Of a DNA stretch of 64,000 nucleotides, positions 44,384-55,082 are shown one piece after another. Each line of letters starts with the position of its first letter. The stretch's first letter is position 1. Source of the DNA: Caulobacter henricii (lineage in GTDB: Bacteria > Pseudomonadota > Alphaproteobacteria > Caulobacterales > Caulobacteraceae). The notes beneath the pieces are model-generated. The model was not told where the DNA came from. It made no database searches and was given only the letters and a program-made list of their open reading frames with translations. Made by a program: the position numbers and the translations under genes. The stretch covers positions 1,054,001-1,118,000 of the forward strand of contig NZ_CP013002.1 of the NCBI RefSeq assembly GCF_001414055.1, in the 5' to 3' direction.

Positions 44384-46918
44384 GTGCGCAGCCTTCTGCC
44401 CAACACGGAAATGACCTCGCCCCTGGCGCGGCGCCTGCTGGCGATCGTCGCGGTGCTGTCGATTGCCGTCACCGGCGTGGCGACGGCGGTGGCCTTCGTG
44501 TTCGTGCAGAAAAGCGCCACCGATACCCAGATGCGGCACCTGGTCGAATATGTCGGCGAGCGGGTGAAGACCGAGGACCGGCTGTTTTCCAATCTGGTCA
44601 AGGTGCACCAGGCCGCCAGTCTGGCCCTGACCCAGCGCCTGGACAACCGTGACGCCTCCGAGGCCAAGACCGAGTTCGACACGCTGTTTCCGACCTTTGG
44701 CGACGGCACCCGACGCACGGCACCGGTTCTCTATGACGGCGGCCGCGAGGGCCCGCATTTCGTCTACGGCATCGGTGGCTTTCTGAGAGAAGCCGACCGG
44801 ATGAACCCTGCCGAAAAGGCACTGTTCGTCTCGGCTCTGGAAGTGGTGGCCAATACCGGCGAGAGCCAATTGGGCCAGTACGACAACTTCTATTTCCTGA
44901 CACCCCAGACGCGGATGGTGATGTTCGGTCCCAAGCGGCCCGACAGGCTGATCTATTATCGCCGCGATGCGCCGCCGACCCTGGATATCTCCGGCGAAGA
45001 GATGACCCAGATTGCCCTTCCGGCCAACAATCCTGGCCGGACCCTGAAGTGCACCAAGCTTCGCCGCCTGATCTCCGATCCCAGTGGCCGGGGCCTGAAC
45101 GCCGCCTGTGTGACCCCGTTCTACTTCAAGGGCCAGTTCATGGGGGCCTGGGGTACCAGCCTGTCCCTGGATTCCTACCTGCTGCGCGCCGTCGGCGATG
45201 CCCTGCCGGGCGGAACCAACATGATCGTCTCCAATGACGGTGAGCTGATCGCGGCCCCCGGCCTGGCGCGCAACGGCGTGGTCGATGTCGCTCGCCTGCG
45301 CGAGTTCGAGGCCCGGGTCCAGATCAGCGACGTGATGCGACAGATTCGGGAGACAGGTCGCGAGATCGGTGCGATCCGCGATGTGCGCAGCGAAAGAGTG
45401 ATCGCCTATGGACACCTGAAGGAGCCCAACTGGTGGTTCCTGATGACCTTCCCGTCCAATGACGTGGTGCTGTCGTCAATCCGGACCGCATCCTGGGTGC
45501 TGCTGTTTGGCGTCCTGGGCGTGATGCTGCAGGTGATGCTGCTCTATCGGGTGATCAGCCGCGAGCTGGCCTGGCCGCTCAACCTTCTGGCCCAGGCCGA
45601 GCGCGGGGGCGATCATGCGCAGGCTCTGAGCGTCGAGGGACGCCTGGACGAAATCGGCGACCTGGCGCGGACCCTGCGCCAGCAGCGCGAGGGCAATGAA
45701 GAGCTGCTCCGAAGCCTTGAGGTGCGGGTCGCCGAGCGGACGGTCGAACTCGAACGTGCCAACCAGGCCAAGTCGGTGTTCCTGGCCAATATGAGTCATG
45801 AGCTGCGGACGCCGCTGAACGGGGTCATCGCCATCGGGGACCGTCTGGTGGACGAGGACAATCCCCAGACCCGACGTGACCTTGCCGGTCTGGTAGCCTC
45901 ATCGGGCCGGCTGCTGGAGCAGGTGCTGGGCGACATTCTGGATGTCTCGAAGATCGAGGCCGGCCAGTTCCACCTCAACCCCGCACCCTTCGATCTTGAG
46001 CGACTGGTTCGCGACATGGCCGAACTGCACGCTGCGGTCGCCGAGGCCAAGGGGCTGGATTTCACCTGGTCTTTCGCGCCGGATGTGGCGGGCGGCTATT
46101 TGGGCGACGCCGGTCGGATCAGCCAGATCCTGTCCAACCTCCTGGCCAACGCGGTCAAGTTCACCGTCAAGGGCTCGGTCAACCTGACGGTCGAGTCGCG
46201 GGACGATCGCGTGGTCTTCACGGTGGCCGACACCGGGGTCGGCTTTGACGACACGGTGCGGGAGCGGCTGTTCAAGCGGTTTGTCCAGGCCGACCAGTCG
46301 ATCACCCGGCAGTTTGGCGGCACCGGGCTGGGCCTGTCGATCTCGGCAGCGCTTGTCGAGATGATGGGGGGGCGGATTGACGCGCGGGCAGTGGCCGGCG
46401 CGGGCGCGACCTTTGAAGTCGAACTGCCCCTGCCGCGGACCGCGGGCGCTTTGCTGGACACCGGCAGCGAGCCGGAGAGCGAAATTTCCCTGCAGGGCCT
46501 GCGGGTGCTGGTCGCGGAAGACCATCCGACCAATCGCAAGGTCGTGGAGGTCGTGCTTGAGCCGTTTGGCGTCGACCTGACCATGGTCGAGGACGGCGCG
46601 GCGGCCCTGGCGGCTGTCCGCGCCGACTCTTTCGACGCTATCCTCATGGATATGCAGATGCCGATCATGGACGGCCTGACCGCGACCCGAGAGATCCGGG
46701 CGCGCGAGGCCGCCTTGGGTCTGCCACCCGTTCTGATCGTCATGCTGACGGCCAATGCCATGGAGGAACATATCGCCTCGGCCAAGGCGGCCGGAGCCGA
46801 CCTGCACCTGGCCAAGCCCCTGCATCCCGCCCAGCTGCTACAGGCCCTGGCCGGCACCCGGAGCGATGCACCGGGTCTCTCTACCCAGACAGCCGGCGCG
46901 GCGTCGGGTAGCGACTAG
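44384..46918 (+). CDS. hybrid sensor histidine kinase with C-terminal receiver
   Basis: 844 aa from GTG with GGGGAGA 11 nt upstream; ATG at 44411 is an alternative. Two membrane helices (about 17-40 and 365-388) enclose a large periplasmic sensor that resembles dCache domains (FMGAWGTSLSLDSYLL, GGTNMIVSNDGELIAAPG). A HAMP-like linker and short coiled coil lead to HisKA with H472 in NMSHELRTPLNG. The ATPase domain has LLANAVKFT, DTGVGF and GGTGLGLSI. The receiver has D756 in LMDMQMPIMDG and K in LAKPL. It lacks an Hpt domain, so a separate Hpt protein should complete the relay. The gene is divergent from icd and unpaired. Confidence 0.93.
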   Translation: MRSLLPNTEMTSPLARRLLAIVAVLSIAVTGVATAVAFVFVQKSATDTQMRHLVEYVGERVKTEDRLFSNLVKVHQAASLALTQRLDNRDASEAKTEFDTLFPTFGDGTRRTAPVLYDGGREGPHFVYGIGGFLREADRMNPAEKALFVSALEVVANTGESQLGQYDNFYFLTPQTRMVMFGPKRPDRLIYYRRDAPPTLDISGEEMTQIALPANNPGRTLKCTKLRRLISDPSGRGLNAACVTPFYFKGQFMGAWGTSLSLDSYLLRAVGDALPGGTNMIVSNDGELIAAPGLARNGVVDVARLREFEARVQISDVMRQIRETGREIGAIRDVRSERVIAYGHLKEPNWWFLMTFPSNDVVLSSIRTASWVLLFGVLGVMLQVMLLYRVISRELAWPLNLLAQAERGGDHAQALSVEGRLDEIGDLARTLRQQREGNEELLRSLEVRVAERTVELERANQAKSVFLANMSHELRTPLNGVIAIGDRLVDEDNPQTRRDLAGLVASSGRLLEQVLGDILDVSKIEAGQFHLNPAPFDLERLVRDMAELHAAVAEAKGLDFTWSFAPDVAGGYLGDAGRISQILSNLLANAVKFTVKGSVNLTVESRDDRVVFTVADTGVGFDDTVRERLFKRFVQADQSITRQFGGTGLGLSISAALVEMMGGRIDARAVAGAGATFEVELPLPRTAGALLDTGSEPESEISLQGLRVLVAEDHPTNRKVVEVVLEPFGVDLTMVEDGAAALAAVRADSFDAILMDMQMPIMDGLTATREIRAREAALGLPPVLIVMLTANAMEEHIASAKAAGADLHLAKPLHPAQLLQALAGTRSDAPGLSTQTAGAASGSD

Positions 46919-46972
46919 GCCCGAGCCTGGGACCGGGCCGGGAGGTCCTTCCACACCCACCGGGCGCGGGCG

Positions 46973-47155
46973 CTACAGTCCGGCGAAGAAGCGGACATCC
47001 AGGGCGAAGATGCCGTGGGTCAGGGCATAGATGGCGTACCACAGGGCGGCATTGGCGAGCGCCATGACCAGGACCGACAGACCCAGCGGCCATTGGCTGG
47101 CGCGGCGCTTGGTGCGGCGGGCGTCATAGGGGGCGGGGTGCAGGGACAGGGCCAT
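46973..47155 (-). CDS. small single-helix membrane protein
   Basis: 60 aa from ATG with ACGGAG 8 nt upstream. The basic N-terminus (DARRTKRRASQ) precedes one hydrophobic helix (LGLSVLVMALANAALWYAIYAL), suggesting an inner-membrane protein with the N-terminus inside. It has no named family that I recognise. It lies between the kinase and hutU. Confidence 0.6.
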   Translation of the reverse strand: MALSLHPAPYDARRTKRRASQWPLGLSVLVMALANAALWYAIYALTHGIFALDVRFFAGL

Positions 47156-47263
47156 CTTTGATCTCCGTTAACCCTGAACAGGATCGAGATTGAGTCGGTT
47201 CCACGCCATTGCGACATTCGCCGCGCGCCGCCTTGTCGCACCCCGGTCCCGTCAGGCCACGGT

Positions 47264-48928
47264 CTAGAGGATGCCGGGAAGGTCCAGGGCCTTGTCGCGG
47301 GCGCAGGTGCGGGCGTCCTCATAGCCTGCATCGGCATGGCGCATGACGCCGCTGGCCGGGTCGTTCCACAGCACGCGTTCCAGCCGCCTTGCGGCGGCCT
47401 CCGTCCCATCCGCCACGATGACCATGCCGGCATGCTGCGAGAAGCCCATGCCGACGCCGCCACCATGGTGCAGCGACACCCAGGTGGCCCCGGAGGCGGT
47501 GTTGAGCAGGGCGTTGAGCAGGGGCCAGTCGGACACGGCGTCCGAGCCATCCTGCATGGCCTCAGTTTCGCGATTGGGCGAGGCAACCGAGCCGGAGTCC
47601 AGATGATCGCGGCCGATGACGACCGGGGCCTTCAGCTCGCCCGAGGCGACCATGGCGTTGAAGGCCAGACCCAGGCGGTGGCGATCGCCGAGACCCACCC
47701 AGCAGATGCGGGCCGGAAGGCCCTGGAACTTGATCTTCTCGGCGGCCATGTCGAGCCAGTTGTGCAGATGGGGATTGTCCGGGATCAGCTCCTTCACCTT
47801 GGCGTCGGTGCGGGCGATGTCTTCGGGATCACCCGACAGCGCCGCCCAGCGGAACGGGCCGATTCCCCGGCAGAACAGCGGACGGATATAGGCCGGCACA
47901 AAGCCCGGCACGTCGAAGGCCCGGGTGACGCCTTCCTCGAGCGCCATCTGGCGGATGTTGTTGCCATAGTCGACCGTGGGCACCCCGGCGGCCTGGAAGT
48001 CGAGCATGGCCTGGACGTGGACGGCCATCGAGGCGCGGGCGGCGCGGTTGACGCTGTCGGGATCGCGTTCCCGGGCCGTGGCCCACTGCTCCAGGCTCCA
48101 GCCTGCCGGCAGATAGCCGTTGATCGGATCATGGGCGCTGGTCTGGTCGGTCAGAAGATCGGGGTGGATGCCGCGCCGGACCATGTCCGGCAGCAGCTCG
48201 GCGGCATTGCCCAGCAGACCGACCGAGACAGGCTTGCCGTCGAGCCGGGCTTCGGTGATCCAGGCCAGGGCCTCGTCGAGGTTCTCGGTCGACCGGTCCA
48301 GATAGCCGGTGCGCAGCCGCATTTCGATCCGGGAGGGCTGGCACTCGATGGCCAGGCACGAGGCCCCGGCCATCACCGCCGCCAGGGGCTGGGCCCCGCC
48401 CATGCCGCCCAGGCCGGCCGTCAGCAGCCAGCGGCCGGACAGGTCGCCGGCATAGTGCTGGCGGCCCATTTCCACAAAGGTCTCATAGGTGCCCTGAACA
48501 ATGCCCTGGGCACCGATATAGATCCACGATCCGGCGGTCATCTGGCCGTACATGGCCAGGCCCTTGCGATCCAGTTCGTTGAAGTGCTCCCAGGTCGCCC
48601 AGCGGGGCACCAGATTGGAGTTGGCGATCAGCACCCTCGGGGCGTCGGCATGGGTGCGGAAGACACCGACCGGCTTGCCCGACTGGACCAGCAGGGTCTG
48701 GTCGTCCTCCAGCCGCCTCAGGGTCTCGACGATCTTGTCGAAGCTTTCCCAGTCGCGGGCCGCCCGGCCGATGCCGCCATAGACGACCAGCTCCTCCGGG
48801 CGTTCGGCGACGTCGGGGTCCAGATTGTTCATCAGCATCCGCAGCGGAGCCTCGGTCAGCCAGGACCTGGCCGTAAGCTCGGGGCCGGTGGCGGCGCGGA
48901 TGACGCGGCTGTTGTCGCGGCGGGTCAT
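47264..48928 (-). CDS. hutU: urocanate hydratase
   Basis: 554 aa, close to the usual 556. NAD-dependent urocanase hydrates urocanate to imidazolonepropionate, the second step of histidine breakdown. Family segments seen include [30 protein letters not shown] and [18 protein letters not shown]. The gene is last in hutI-hutH-hutG-hutU, its ATG overlapping the hutG stop. Confidence 0.98.
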   Translation of the reverse strand: MTRRDNSRVIRAATGPELTARSWLTEAPLRMLMNNLDPDVAERPEELVVYGGIGRAARDWESFDKIVETLRRLEDDQTLLVQSGKPVGVFRTHADAPRVLIANSNLVPRWATWEHFNELDRKGLAMYGQMTAGSWIYIGAQGIVQGTYETFVEMGRQHYAGDLSGRWLLTAGLGGMGGAQPLAAVMAGASCLAIECQPSRIEMRLRTGYLDRSTENLDEALAWITEARLDGKPVSVGLLGNAAELLPDMVRRGIHPDLLTDQTSAHDPINGYLPAGWSLEQWATARERDPDSVNRAARASMAVHVQAMLDFQAAGVPTVDYGNNIRQMALEEGVTRAFDVPGFVPAYIRPLFCRGIGPFRWAALSGDPEDIARTDAKVKELIPDNPHLHNWLDMAAEKIKFQGLPARICWVGLGDRHRLGLAFNAMVASGELKAPVVIGRDHLDSGSVASPNRETEAMQDGSDAVSDWPLLNALLNTASGATWVSLHHGGGVGMGFSQHAGMVIVADGTEAAARRLERVLWNDPASGVMRHADAGYEDARTCARDKALDLPGIL

Positions 48929-49743
48929 GCGGGATCTCTCGCAAAGGCCATGCAGGCGGAAAGGACTTCGGACAGGACCGCGCGCAGCGGCGCGGCCTGG
49001 TCGGGGCGGTAGGGGGAAGGCCAGGTGTCGGGCGTCGGCGGCGTGGCCGGATCATCCATGTAGCCGCGGCAGGCCAGCTCCATCTGGATGGCGTGGACGC
49101 CCAGCGCCGGCTGGCCGTAGCGTCGCGTGGTCCAGCCGCCCTTGAAGCGGCCGTTGGTGACGCGGGAATGACCCGAGCCGTCGCAGGCGGCCTCGACCGC
49201 CGTGGTCAGTACCAGGTCGCAGCTGCCGCCGCTGTTAGTGCCAAGGTTGAACTGCGGCAGCTGGCCGTCGAACAGGCGCGGCACGAGAGAGCGGATCGAA
49301 TGGGCCTCGTAGAGCACGACCCGCCTATGGCTTTCGCGCAGCCGGGCGATCTCGGCGGTCAGCGCGGCATGATACGGATCGAAAAAGGCGACGCGCCGAC
49401 GGTCGATCTCGGCAGCGTCCGGTGCCATGCCGTCGCGATAGAGCGGTTCGCCGTCGAAGGTCGTGGTCGGGCAAAGCTCGGTGGTGGTCTGACCCGGATA
49501 GAGCGAGGCCCCTGATGGGTCGCGATTGACGTCGATCACGGTGCGCGAGATGGCCGTGCGGATCACCGTGGCCCCCAGATCGTGCGCAAAATCATAGAGC
49601 CGGTCGACCCACCAGTCGGCGTCCTTGCGGGCCAGCCAGGGCGAGACGAGGTTGGCCGCTATGTCGTCCGGGATCTCGACGCCGGTATGAGGCAGGCTGA
49701 CGACCAGCGGGGCCTCGCCGGGATCGACGGTCAGCCAGGTCAT
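48925..49743 (-). CDS. hutG: N-formylglutamate deformylase
   Basis: 272 aa. It belongs to the N-formylglutamate amidohydrolase family, shown by [13 protein letters not shown] near the start, [36 protein letters not shown] and [25 protein letters not shown]. It releases formate and glutamate from N-formylglutamate, the product of HutF. Its ATG shares a base with the hutH stop (TAATG). Confidence 0.96.
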   Translation of the reverse strand: MTWLTVDPGEAPLVVSLPHTGVEIPDDIAANLVSPWLARKDADWWVDRLYDFAHDLGATVIRTAISRTVIDVNRDPSGASLYPGQTTTELCPTTTFDGEPLYRDGMAPDAAEIDRRRVAFFDPYHAALTAEIARLRESHRRVVLYEAHSIRSLVPRLFDGQLPQFNLGTNSGGSCDLVLTTAVEAACDGSGHSRVTNGRFKGGWTTRRYGQPALGVHAIQMELACRGYMDDPATPPTPDTWPSPYRPDQAAPLRAVLSEVLSACMAFARDPA

Positions 49744-51275
49744 TACACGACGCCCGGCAGGTCACTCGCCACGCCGATGACCGCGCCGGAGCGGACCAGA
49801 TGGTTGGCGGCCTCCATGTCGGGATGGAAATGGCGGTCATCGTCCAGATGCGGTACCGCCTTGCGCACCAGGGTCCGCAGCGCCTCCAGCACGGGGCTCG
49901 ACTTCAGCGGGGCATGGAAGTCGCAGCCCTGGGCGGCGGCCAGCAGTTCGATGCCGATCACCGCCGTGGCGCTCTCGACCATGGCCAGCAGGCGCCGGGC
50001 CCCATGGGCGGCCATCGAGACATGGTCTTCCTGGTTGGCCGAGGTCGGGATCGAGTCGACGCTGGCCGGATAGGCCTTCTGCTTGTTCTCCGACACCAGG
50101 GCGGCGGCGGTGACCTGGGGGATCATGAAGCCGGAATTGAGGCCCGGCTTGGGGGTCAGGAAGGCCGGCAGGCCCGACAGGGCGGGATCGACCAGCATGG
50201 CGATCCGGCGTTCGGCGATCGAGCCGATCTCGCAGACGGCCAGGGCAATCATGTCGGCGGCGAAGGCCACCGGTTCGGCATGGAAGTTTCCGCCCGACAG
50301 GGCCTCGTCGACGCCGTCCGCACCGCCCGGGAAGATCAGCGGATTGTCCGACACACCGTTGGCCTCGGTTGCCAGGGTGGTCGCCGCCTGTTTCAGCACA
50401 TCGAGGGCCGCCCCCATCACCTGGGGCTGGCAACGCAGGCAGTAAGGGTCCTGGACCCGCTCGTCTTCCTTCAGATGCGAGGCGCGGATGGCCGAGCCGG
50501 CCATCAGGCTGCGCAGGGCGGCGGCGGTCTCGATCTGGCCGACATGCCGGCGCAGGGTATGGATGCGGGGGTCGAAGGGGGTGTCAGAGCCCTTGGCCGC
50601 CTCGGTCGACAGGGCACCGGTGACCAGGGCCGACTGGAACAGGAGCTCGGCCTCGAACAGGGCCGCCAGGGCATTGGCATTGGAGAACTGGGTGCCGTTC
50701 AGCAGGGCCAGGCCCTCCTTGGGACCCAGGACCAGAGGCGAGAGGCCGGCATCGGCCAGGGCCTCGGCGGCGGGGACCCGGACACCGTCGACAAAGATCT
50801 CGCCGACCCCGATCAGGGTCGCGGCCATATGGGCCAGGGGAGCCAGATCGCCCGAGGCTCCCACCGAGCCCTGGCAGGGGACGACCGGCGTCAGGTTCCT
50901 GGCCAGCATGGCCTCCAGCAGCTGCACCGTCGCGACCCGGACGCCCGAAGCCCCCTGGGCCAGGCTCGCCAGCTTCAGGGCCATCATCAGCCGGATGACC
51001 GCAACCGGTGAGGGCTCGCCCGTGCCGGCGGCATGGGACAGGACGATGTTGCGCTGCAGGGTTTCGAGATCGGCGTCGCCGATGCGGACGCTGGCCAGTT
51101 TCCCGAAGCCGGTATTGATGCCGTAGACCGGCTCGCCGCGCGCCAGGATGCGTTCGACGGCTCTGGCGCTCTCCGCGATCACGGGCCAGGCGTCATCGTG
51201 CAGCCGGGCCGGGGCACCGCGATAGATCTTTTGCCATTCGAGGAGAAAGACTTCGCCGGGATGGAGAACAACCAT
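49743..51275 (-). CDS. hutH: histidine ammonia-lyase
   Basis: 510 aa from ATG at 51275 with GAAGGG about 10 nt upstream; a TTG at 51281 is less likely. The MIO prosthetic group forms from ASG in [15 protein letters not shown] near residue 143. [23 protein letters not shown] and [14 protein letters not shown] are further family motifs. It deaminates histidine to urocanate, the first pathway step. It begins 2 nt after the hutI stop. Confidence 0.98.
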   Translation of the reverse strand: MVVLHPGEVFLLEWQKIYRGAPARLHDDAWPVIAESARAVERILARGEPVYGINTGFGKLASVRIGDADLETLQRNIVLSHAAGTGEPSPVAVIRLMMALKLASLAQGASGVRVATVQLLEAMLARNLTPVVPCQGSVGASGDLAPLAHMAATLIGVGEIFVDGVRVPAAEALADAGLSPLVLGPKEGLALLNGTQFSNANALAALFEAELLFQSALVTGALSTEAAKGSDTPFDPRIHTLRRHVGQIETAAALRSLMAGSAIRASHLKEDERVQDPYCLRCQPQVMGAALDVLKQAATTLATEANGVSDNPLIFPGGADGVDEALSGGNFHAEPVAFAADMIALAVCEIGSIAERRIAMLVDPALSGLPAFLTPKPGLNSGFMIPQVTAAALVSENKQKAYPASVDSIPTSANQEDHVSMAAHGARRLLAMVESATAVIGIELLAAAQGCDFHAPLKSSPVLEALRTLVRKAVPHLDDDRHFHPDMEAANHLVRSGAVIGVASDLPGVV

Positions 51276-51277
51276 GG

Positions 51278-52480
51278 TCAATGACCCTTCCAGACACGGG
51301 CATGGAGCGGGTTGAAGCCCATGCGATAAACGAGTTCAGCGGGACGCTCGATGTCCCAGAGAGCCAGGTCGCAGACCTTGCCGATCCGCAGCACACCCCG
51401 GTCCGACAGTCCAAGGGCCCGGGCCGCTTCACGGGTGACGCCGGCCAGGCACTCCTCGACGGTCATCCGGAACAGGGTGGCGGCCATGTTCATGACCAGC
51501 AGGGGCGAGGTCAGGGGCGAGGTGCCGGGATTGCAGTCGGTCGCCAGGGCCATGGGCACGCCGGCCGCACGCAGGGCCTCGACGGGCGGGCACTGGTGCT
51601 CGCGCGTGAAGTAGTAGGCCCCGGGCAGCAGGGTCGCGACGGTGCCGGACGCGGCCATGGTCTCGATCCCGTCCGCATCCAGATGCTCCAGATGGTCGGC
51701 GGACAGGGCCATCAGCCCGGCGGCCAGGGCTGCGCCGTTCTGGTTCGACAACTGCTCGGCGTGGATCTTGATCTTCAGCCCGTGCCGGTGGGCGGCCTCG
51801 AACACCTTTCGGGCCTGGGCGCGGGTGAAGCCGATGGTCTCGCAGAAGACATCGACGGCGTCTGCCAGGCCGGCCGCAGCCACGGCGGGGATCATCTGGC
51901 TGCAGACCAGATCGACATAGCTGTCCGGATCGTGCCGGAACTCCGGCGGCACGGCATGGGCGGCGAGCAGGGTGGTGCGGATGTCGATCCTGCGGTGGTC
52001 GGCCAGGGCGCGCGCGGCGCGCAGGCACTTGAGTTCGGCCTCCAGCGACAGGCCATAGCCGGACTTGATCTCGACCGTGGTCACCCCTTCGGCGATCAGG
52101 GCGTCGAGCCGGGGCAGGGCGGTGGCGACCAGATCGGCCTTGGAGGCCGCGCGGGTGGCCGTCATGGTCGAGACAATGCCACCCCCGGCCCGGGCGATCT
52201 CTTCGTAGGAGGCCCCGGCCAGACGCAGCTCGAACTCGTGGGCCCGGTCGCCGGCAAAGACCAGATGGGTATGGGGATCGATCAGGCCGGGCGTGATCCA
52301 GCGGCCCTCGCAGTCGATCGTTTGGGCAGCGTCGAACGCGGGGGCCTCGGCCTGGGGTCCGGCGTAGGCAATGCGGCCGTCCAGCGCCGCGACTACGCCG
52401 CGGTCGACTTCGCCGAGGCCTTCGCGCTCAGGGTCCAGCGTGGCGAGTCGGGCATTGATCCAGACCCGATCACAGCGCAT
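51278..52480 (-). CDS. hutI: imidazolonepropionase
   Basis: 400 aa from ATG with GGGAGGGAG just upstream. A metal-dependent amidohydrolase with [21 protein letters not shown] (HxH metal site), [20 protein letters not shown] and KIHAEQLSN; the late [10 protein letters not shown] motif supplies the catalytic aspartate. It opens the imidazolone ring to formiminoglutamate, the third step. It is the first gene of the minus-strand hut operon, just downstream of the HutC-type palindrome. Confidence 0.97.
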   Translation of the reverse strand: MRCDRVWINARLATLDPEREGLGEVDRGVVAALDGRIAYAGPQAEAPAFDAAQTIDCEGRWITPGLIDPHTHLVFAGDRAHEFELRLAGASYEEIARAGGGIVSTMTATRAASKADLVATALPRLDALIAEGVTTVEIKSGYGLSLEAELKCLRAARALADHRRIDIRTTLLAAHAVPPEFRHDPDSYVDLVCSQMIPAVAAAGLADAVDVFCETIGFTRAQARKVFEAAHRHGLKIKIHAEQLSNQNGAALAAGLMALSADHLEHLDADGIETMAASGTVATLLPGAYYFTREHQCPPVEALRAAGVPMALATDCNPGTSPLTSPLLVMNMAATLFRMTVEECLAGVTREAARALGLSDRGVLRIGKVCDLALWDIERPAELVYRMGFNPLHARVWKGH

Positions 52481-52524
52481 GAGCTCCCTCCCAGGACGCG
52501 CGCCAGGACCTTGCGAGGCGCTTC

Positions 52525-52542
52525 AATATGTATAGACATATT
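52525..52542. promoter_or_regulatory. palindromic operator between hutI and hutF (probable HutC site)
   Basis: AATATGT-ATAG-ACATATT is a perfect 7+7 bp inverted repeat containing ATGTATAGACAT, of the TGTnTAnACA form bound by HutC-type GntR regulators. It is midway between the divergent hutI and hutF starts and near both likely promoters, and hutC follows hutF. Urocanate is the usual inducer of HutC. Confidence 0.82.
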
Positions 52543-52564
52543 TGCGAATGATGAGGTTTGTCCA

Positions 52565-53953
52565 GTGACCGACGCTGAGAATTCCGGGAACGCAGGATCG
52601 AAGGTGGTCTGGTGCCAGAGCGCCCTTCTGGCCGATGGCTGGGCACGCAGTGTCCGCCTGACCCTCGCGGGCGGACGCATCACCCGGATCGATACGGACG
52701 CCCCGGCCGGCGATGCGATCCGCCTGGGTCCCGCCCTGCCGGGCCTGGCCAATGTCCACAGTCACGCCTTTCAGAGGGCCATGGCCGGCCTGGCCGAGGC
52801 GCGGGGCGATTCCGGCGACAATTTCTGGACCTGGCGCGAGGTCATGTACCGCTTCCTGGAGCGGCTCGGCCCAGATGAGGTCCAGACCATCGCCGCCATG
52901 GGCCAGGTCGAGATGCTGGAGGGCGGCTTCACCCGGGTCGGCGAGTTCCACTATCTGCACCACGACCCGTCGGGCGGCTTTTATGACGACCCGGCCGAGA
53001 TGGCCGTGCGGATCGCCGCCGCCGCGGACGAGACCGGCATCGGCCTGACCCTGCTGCCGGTCTTCTATGCCCACGCCAATTTCGGCGGTGCGCCACCGAC
53101 CGATGGACAGAAGCGCTTCATCCACGACGTCGACGGGTTCGCGCGCCTGGTCGAGCGCTGCCGCGAGATCGTCTCCGGCGTGCCCGAGGCGGTGGTCGGG
53201 ATCGCGCCTCACAGCCTGCGGGCGGTGACGGCCGAGGAGCTGGACGCCATCCTGCCCCTGGCCGGCGACGGCCCGGTCCACATGCATGTGGCCGAGCAGA
53301 CCAAGGAGGTCGACGACTGCCTGGCCGCCACTGGCCAGCGGCCCGTCCGCTGGCTGATGAACCACACGCCGGTCGACCGTCGCTGGTGCCTGATCCACGC
53401 CACCCACATCAATGCGGTGGAGACCGAGCGCCTGGCCCGGAGCGGGGCGGTGGCGGGCCTGTGTCCGGTCACCGAGGCCAATCTGGGCGACGGCGTCTTC
53501 CCGACCCATGACTATCTGGCCGCCGGCGGGGCCTTCGGTCTGGGCACCGATTCCAACATTCTGATCGAGGCCGCCGAGGAAGTGCGGGCCCTGGAATATG
53601 CCCAGCGCCTGACCCGTCGCGCCCGCAATGTGCTGGCCGGCGGACCCCGGCGCTCGACCGGTGGCGACCTGTGGCGCGGGGCCTGCGCGGGCGGGGCCCA
53701 GGCCCTGGGCGCAGGGCAGGGCGGGCTCAAGCGCGGGGCAGCGGCGGATTTCATCACCCTGGATCCGGAGCATCCGGCCCTGGTGGGACGCGAAGGCGAC
53801 ACCCTGATCGACAGTCTGGTTTTCGCCGGCCGCCGGGGGGGCATCGACACCGTCTGGAGCCAGGGGCGTCAGGTGGTCGCGGGCGGGTGCCACCATGCCC
53901 GCGACGCGATCACGGCCCGCTATCGCCAGACCCTCAAGGCCCTGCTGGCGTGA
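52565..53953 (+). CDS. hutF: formimidoylglutamate deiminase
   Basis: 462 aa from GTG with GAGG 9 nt upstream. An amidohydrolase of the HutF family: PGLANVHSHAFQRAMAGLAE with the HxH metal pair, GEFHYLHHDPSGGFYDD, APHSLRAVTAEEL, PVHMHVAEQTKEVDDC and the late GLGTDSN aspartate motif. It converts formiminoglutamate to N-formylglutamate and ammonia. With HutG this gives the five-step pathway, not the direct hydrolysis to formamide. Its stop overlaps the hutC start. Confidence 0.96.
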   Translation: MTDAENSGNAGSKVVWCQSALLADGWARSVRLTLAGGRITRIDTDAPAGDAIRLGPALPGLANVHSHAFQRAMAGLAEARGDSGDNFWTWREVMYRFLERLGPDEVQTIAAMGQVEMLEGGFTRVGEFHYLHHDPSGGFYDDPAEMAVRIAAAADETGIGLTLLPVFYAHANFGGAPPTDGQKRFIHDVDGFARLVERCREIVSGVPEAVVGIAPHSLRAVTAEELDAILPLAGDGPVHMHVAEQTKEVDDCLAATGQRPVRWLMNHTPVDRRWCLIHATHINAVETERLARSGAVAGLCPVTEANLGDGVFPTHDYLAAGGAFGLGTDSNILIEAAEEVRALEYAQRLTRRARNVLAGGPRRSTGGDLWRGACAGGAQALGAGQGGLKRGAAADFITLDPEHPALVGREGDTLIDSLVFAGRRGGIDTVWSQGRQVVAGGCHHARDAITARYRQTLKALLA

Positions 53954-54660
53954 GCCCGGTTCCGCTGCACCAGCGCATACGCGGCGAGATCGAAGACCGC
54001 ATTCGCTCGGGCGACTGGCCGCCGGGCCATCGGGTTCCGTTCGAGACCGAGCTGATGGCCCAGTATGGCTGCGCGCGCATGACGGTCAGCAAGGCCATGG
54101 CCGCCCTGGTCGAGGCGGGCCTGATCGTGCGCCGCAAGCGAGCGGGCTCGTTCGTGGCCCGGCCGAGAGTCCATGCGCCGGTGCTGAACATCCCCGACAT
54201 CCAGTCGGCGATCCTGGCCAGGGGCGAGACCTATGCTTTTCGCCTGCTGTCGCGCCAGACCCGGAGCGCCGCGCGGGGCCATGCCGACGAACGCGAGCTG
54301 GCGGCGGGCGGCAAGCTGCTGGCCCTGGACGGTGTCCATGACGCCGGCGGCCGGCCCTTCGCCCTGGAGCGCCGCCTGATCAGCCTGAAGATCGCGCCGG
54401 AGGCCGCCACGGCCGACTTCTCGACCCTGCCGCCGGGGGCCTGGCTGCTGGACCATGTCGCCTGGACCGAAGCCGAGAGCCGGATCAGCGCCATCAATGC
54501 CGACCCCGACGTGGCGGCCCTGCTCGATCTCGACGAAGGCGCAGCCTGCCTGGTCGTCGACCGCCGCACCTGGCGGGCCGGCGAACACGTCACCCGCGTG
54601 CGCCAGGTGTTTCCGGGCGAGGCCTATGACCTTGTGGCGCGGTTCGGGCCGGGGGCTTAG
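53950..54660 (+). CDS. hutC: histidine utilization repressor HutC (GntR family)
   Basis: 236 aa from the GTG that overlaps the hutF stop (GTGA); the longer open frame lies inside hutF. The N-terminal GntR winged helix has LHQRIRGEIEDRIRSGDWPPGHRVPFE and GCARMTVSKAMAALVEAGLIVRRK. The C-terminal UTRA ligand domain follows from about residue 90. It probably represses both hut operons through the palindrome at 52525-52542, with relief by urocanate. Confidence 0.95.
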   Translation: MSPVPLHQRIRGEIEDRIRSGDWPPGHRVPFETELMAQYGCARMTVSKAMAALVEAGLIVRRKRAGSFVARPRVHAPVLNIPDIQSAILARGETYAFRLLSRQTRSAARGHADERELAAGGKLLALDGVHDAGGRPFALERRLISLKIAPEAATADFSTLPPGAWLLDHVAWTEAESRISAINADPDVAALLDLDEGAACLVVDRRTWRAGEHVTRVRQVFPGEAYDLVARFGPGA

Positions 54661-54738
54661 GGGGCTGAGACCATTCTCCCCTTGCGGAAGAGGGGTCGAA
54701 AGCCCCGTCCCGCAAGACCGCGAGACCCCTCATCAATC

Positions 54739-54857
54739 ACCGTCATCCCGCGACGTGTTCGCGGGACCCATCGTTCCTCCGCGCCGCGAGCAAACGGCGG
54801 TCCGCCGACCGTTAAGCCGACAAATGGGTCCCGTGGACAAGCCACGGGATGACGGGA
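54739..54857. repeat. long inverted repeat of two nested hairpins
   Basis: The left arm (CCGTCATCCCGCG...CGCGGGACCCAT) and right arm (ATGGGTCCCGTGG...CCACGGGATGACGG) are each hairpins and are also complementary to one another over most of their length, across about 50 nt. The 345-bp gap 54661-55005 also contains a short CTCCCC-TTGCGG unit near 54675. The block looks like an extragenic palindromic element, possibly a former mobile repeat. Confidence 0.75.
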
Positions 54858-55005
54858 ATATGGGGATAGAGGGGCGCTGTGTCCCCGTCGCAGGGAGAGG
54901 GTATCTGGTACCGGCCCAAAGCGGAGACGGGCGTCCAAGCTGAGCAGGGCCGCTCGCACGCATTGGCGAGACGCCAGCGAAGTCAAAACCTTGGGAAATC
55001 CGGCC

Positions 55006-55082
55006 TGGTGGTTGGAGGCGGGATCGAACCGCCGACCTGTGGGTTATGAATCCACCGCTCTAACCATCTGAGCTACCCAACC
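55006..55082 (-). tRNA. tRNA with CAU anticodon (Met, or Ile2 if lysidine-modified)
   Basis: 77 nt with encoded CCA. The acceptor stem GGTTGGG pairs with TCCAACC (one G-T pair); the anticodon loop is TTCATAA and the T loop TTCGATC. The first pair is G-C, unlike the C-A mismatch of initiator tRNA, so this is elongator tRNA-Met or tRNA-Ile2. Sequence alone does not separate these two with certainty. Confidence 0.93.

Noticed and set aside
51281-52564. N-terminal extension of the hutF frame
   Set aside because: It is antisense to hutI. The HutF domain begins after the GTG at 52565, just beyond the operator.
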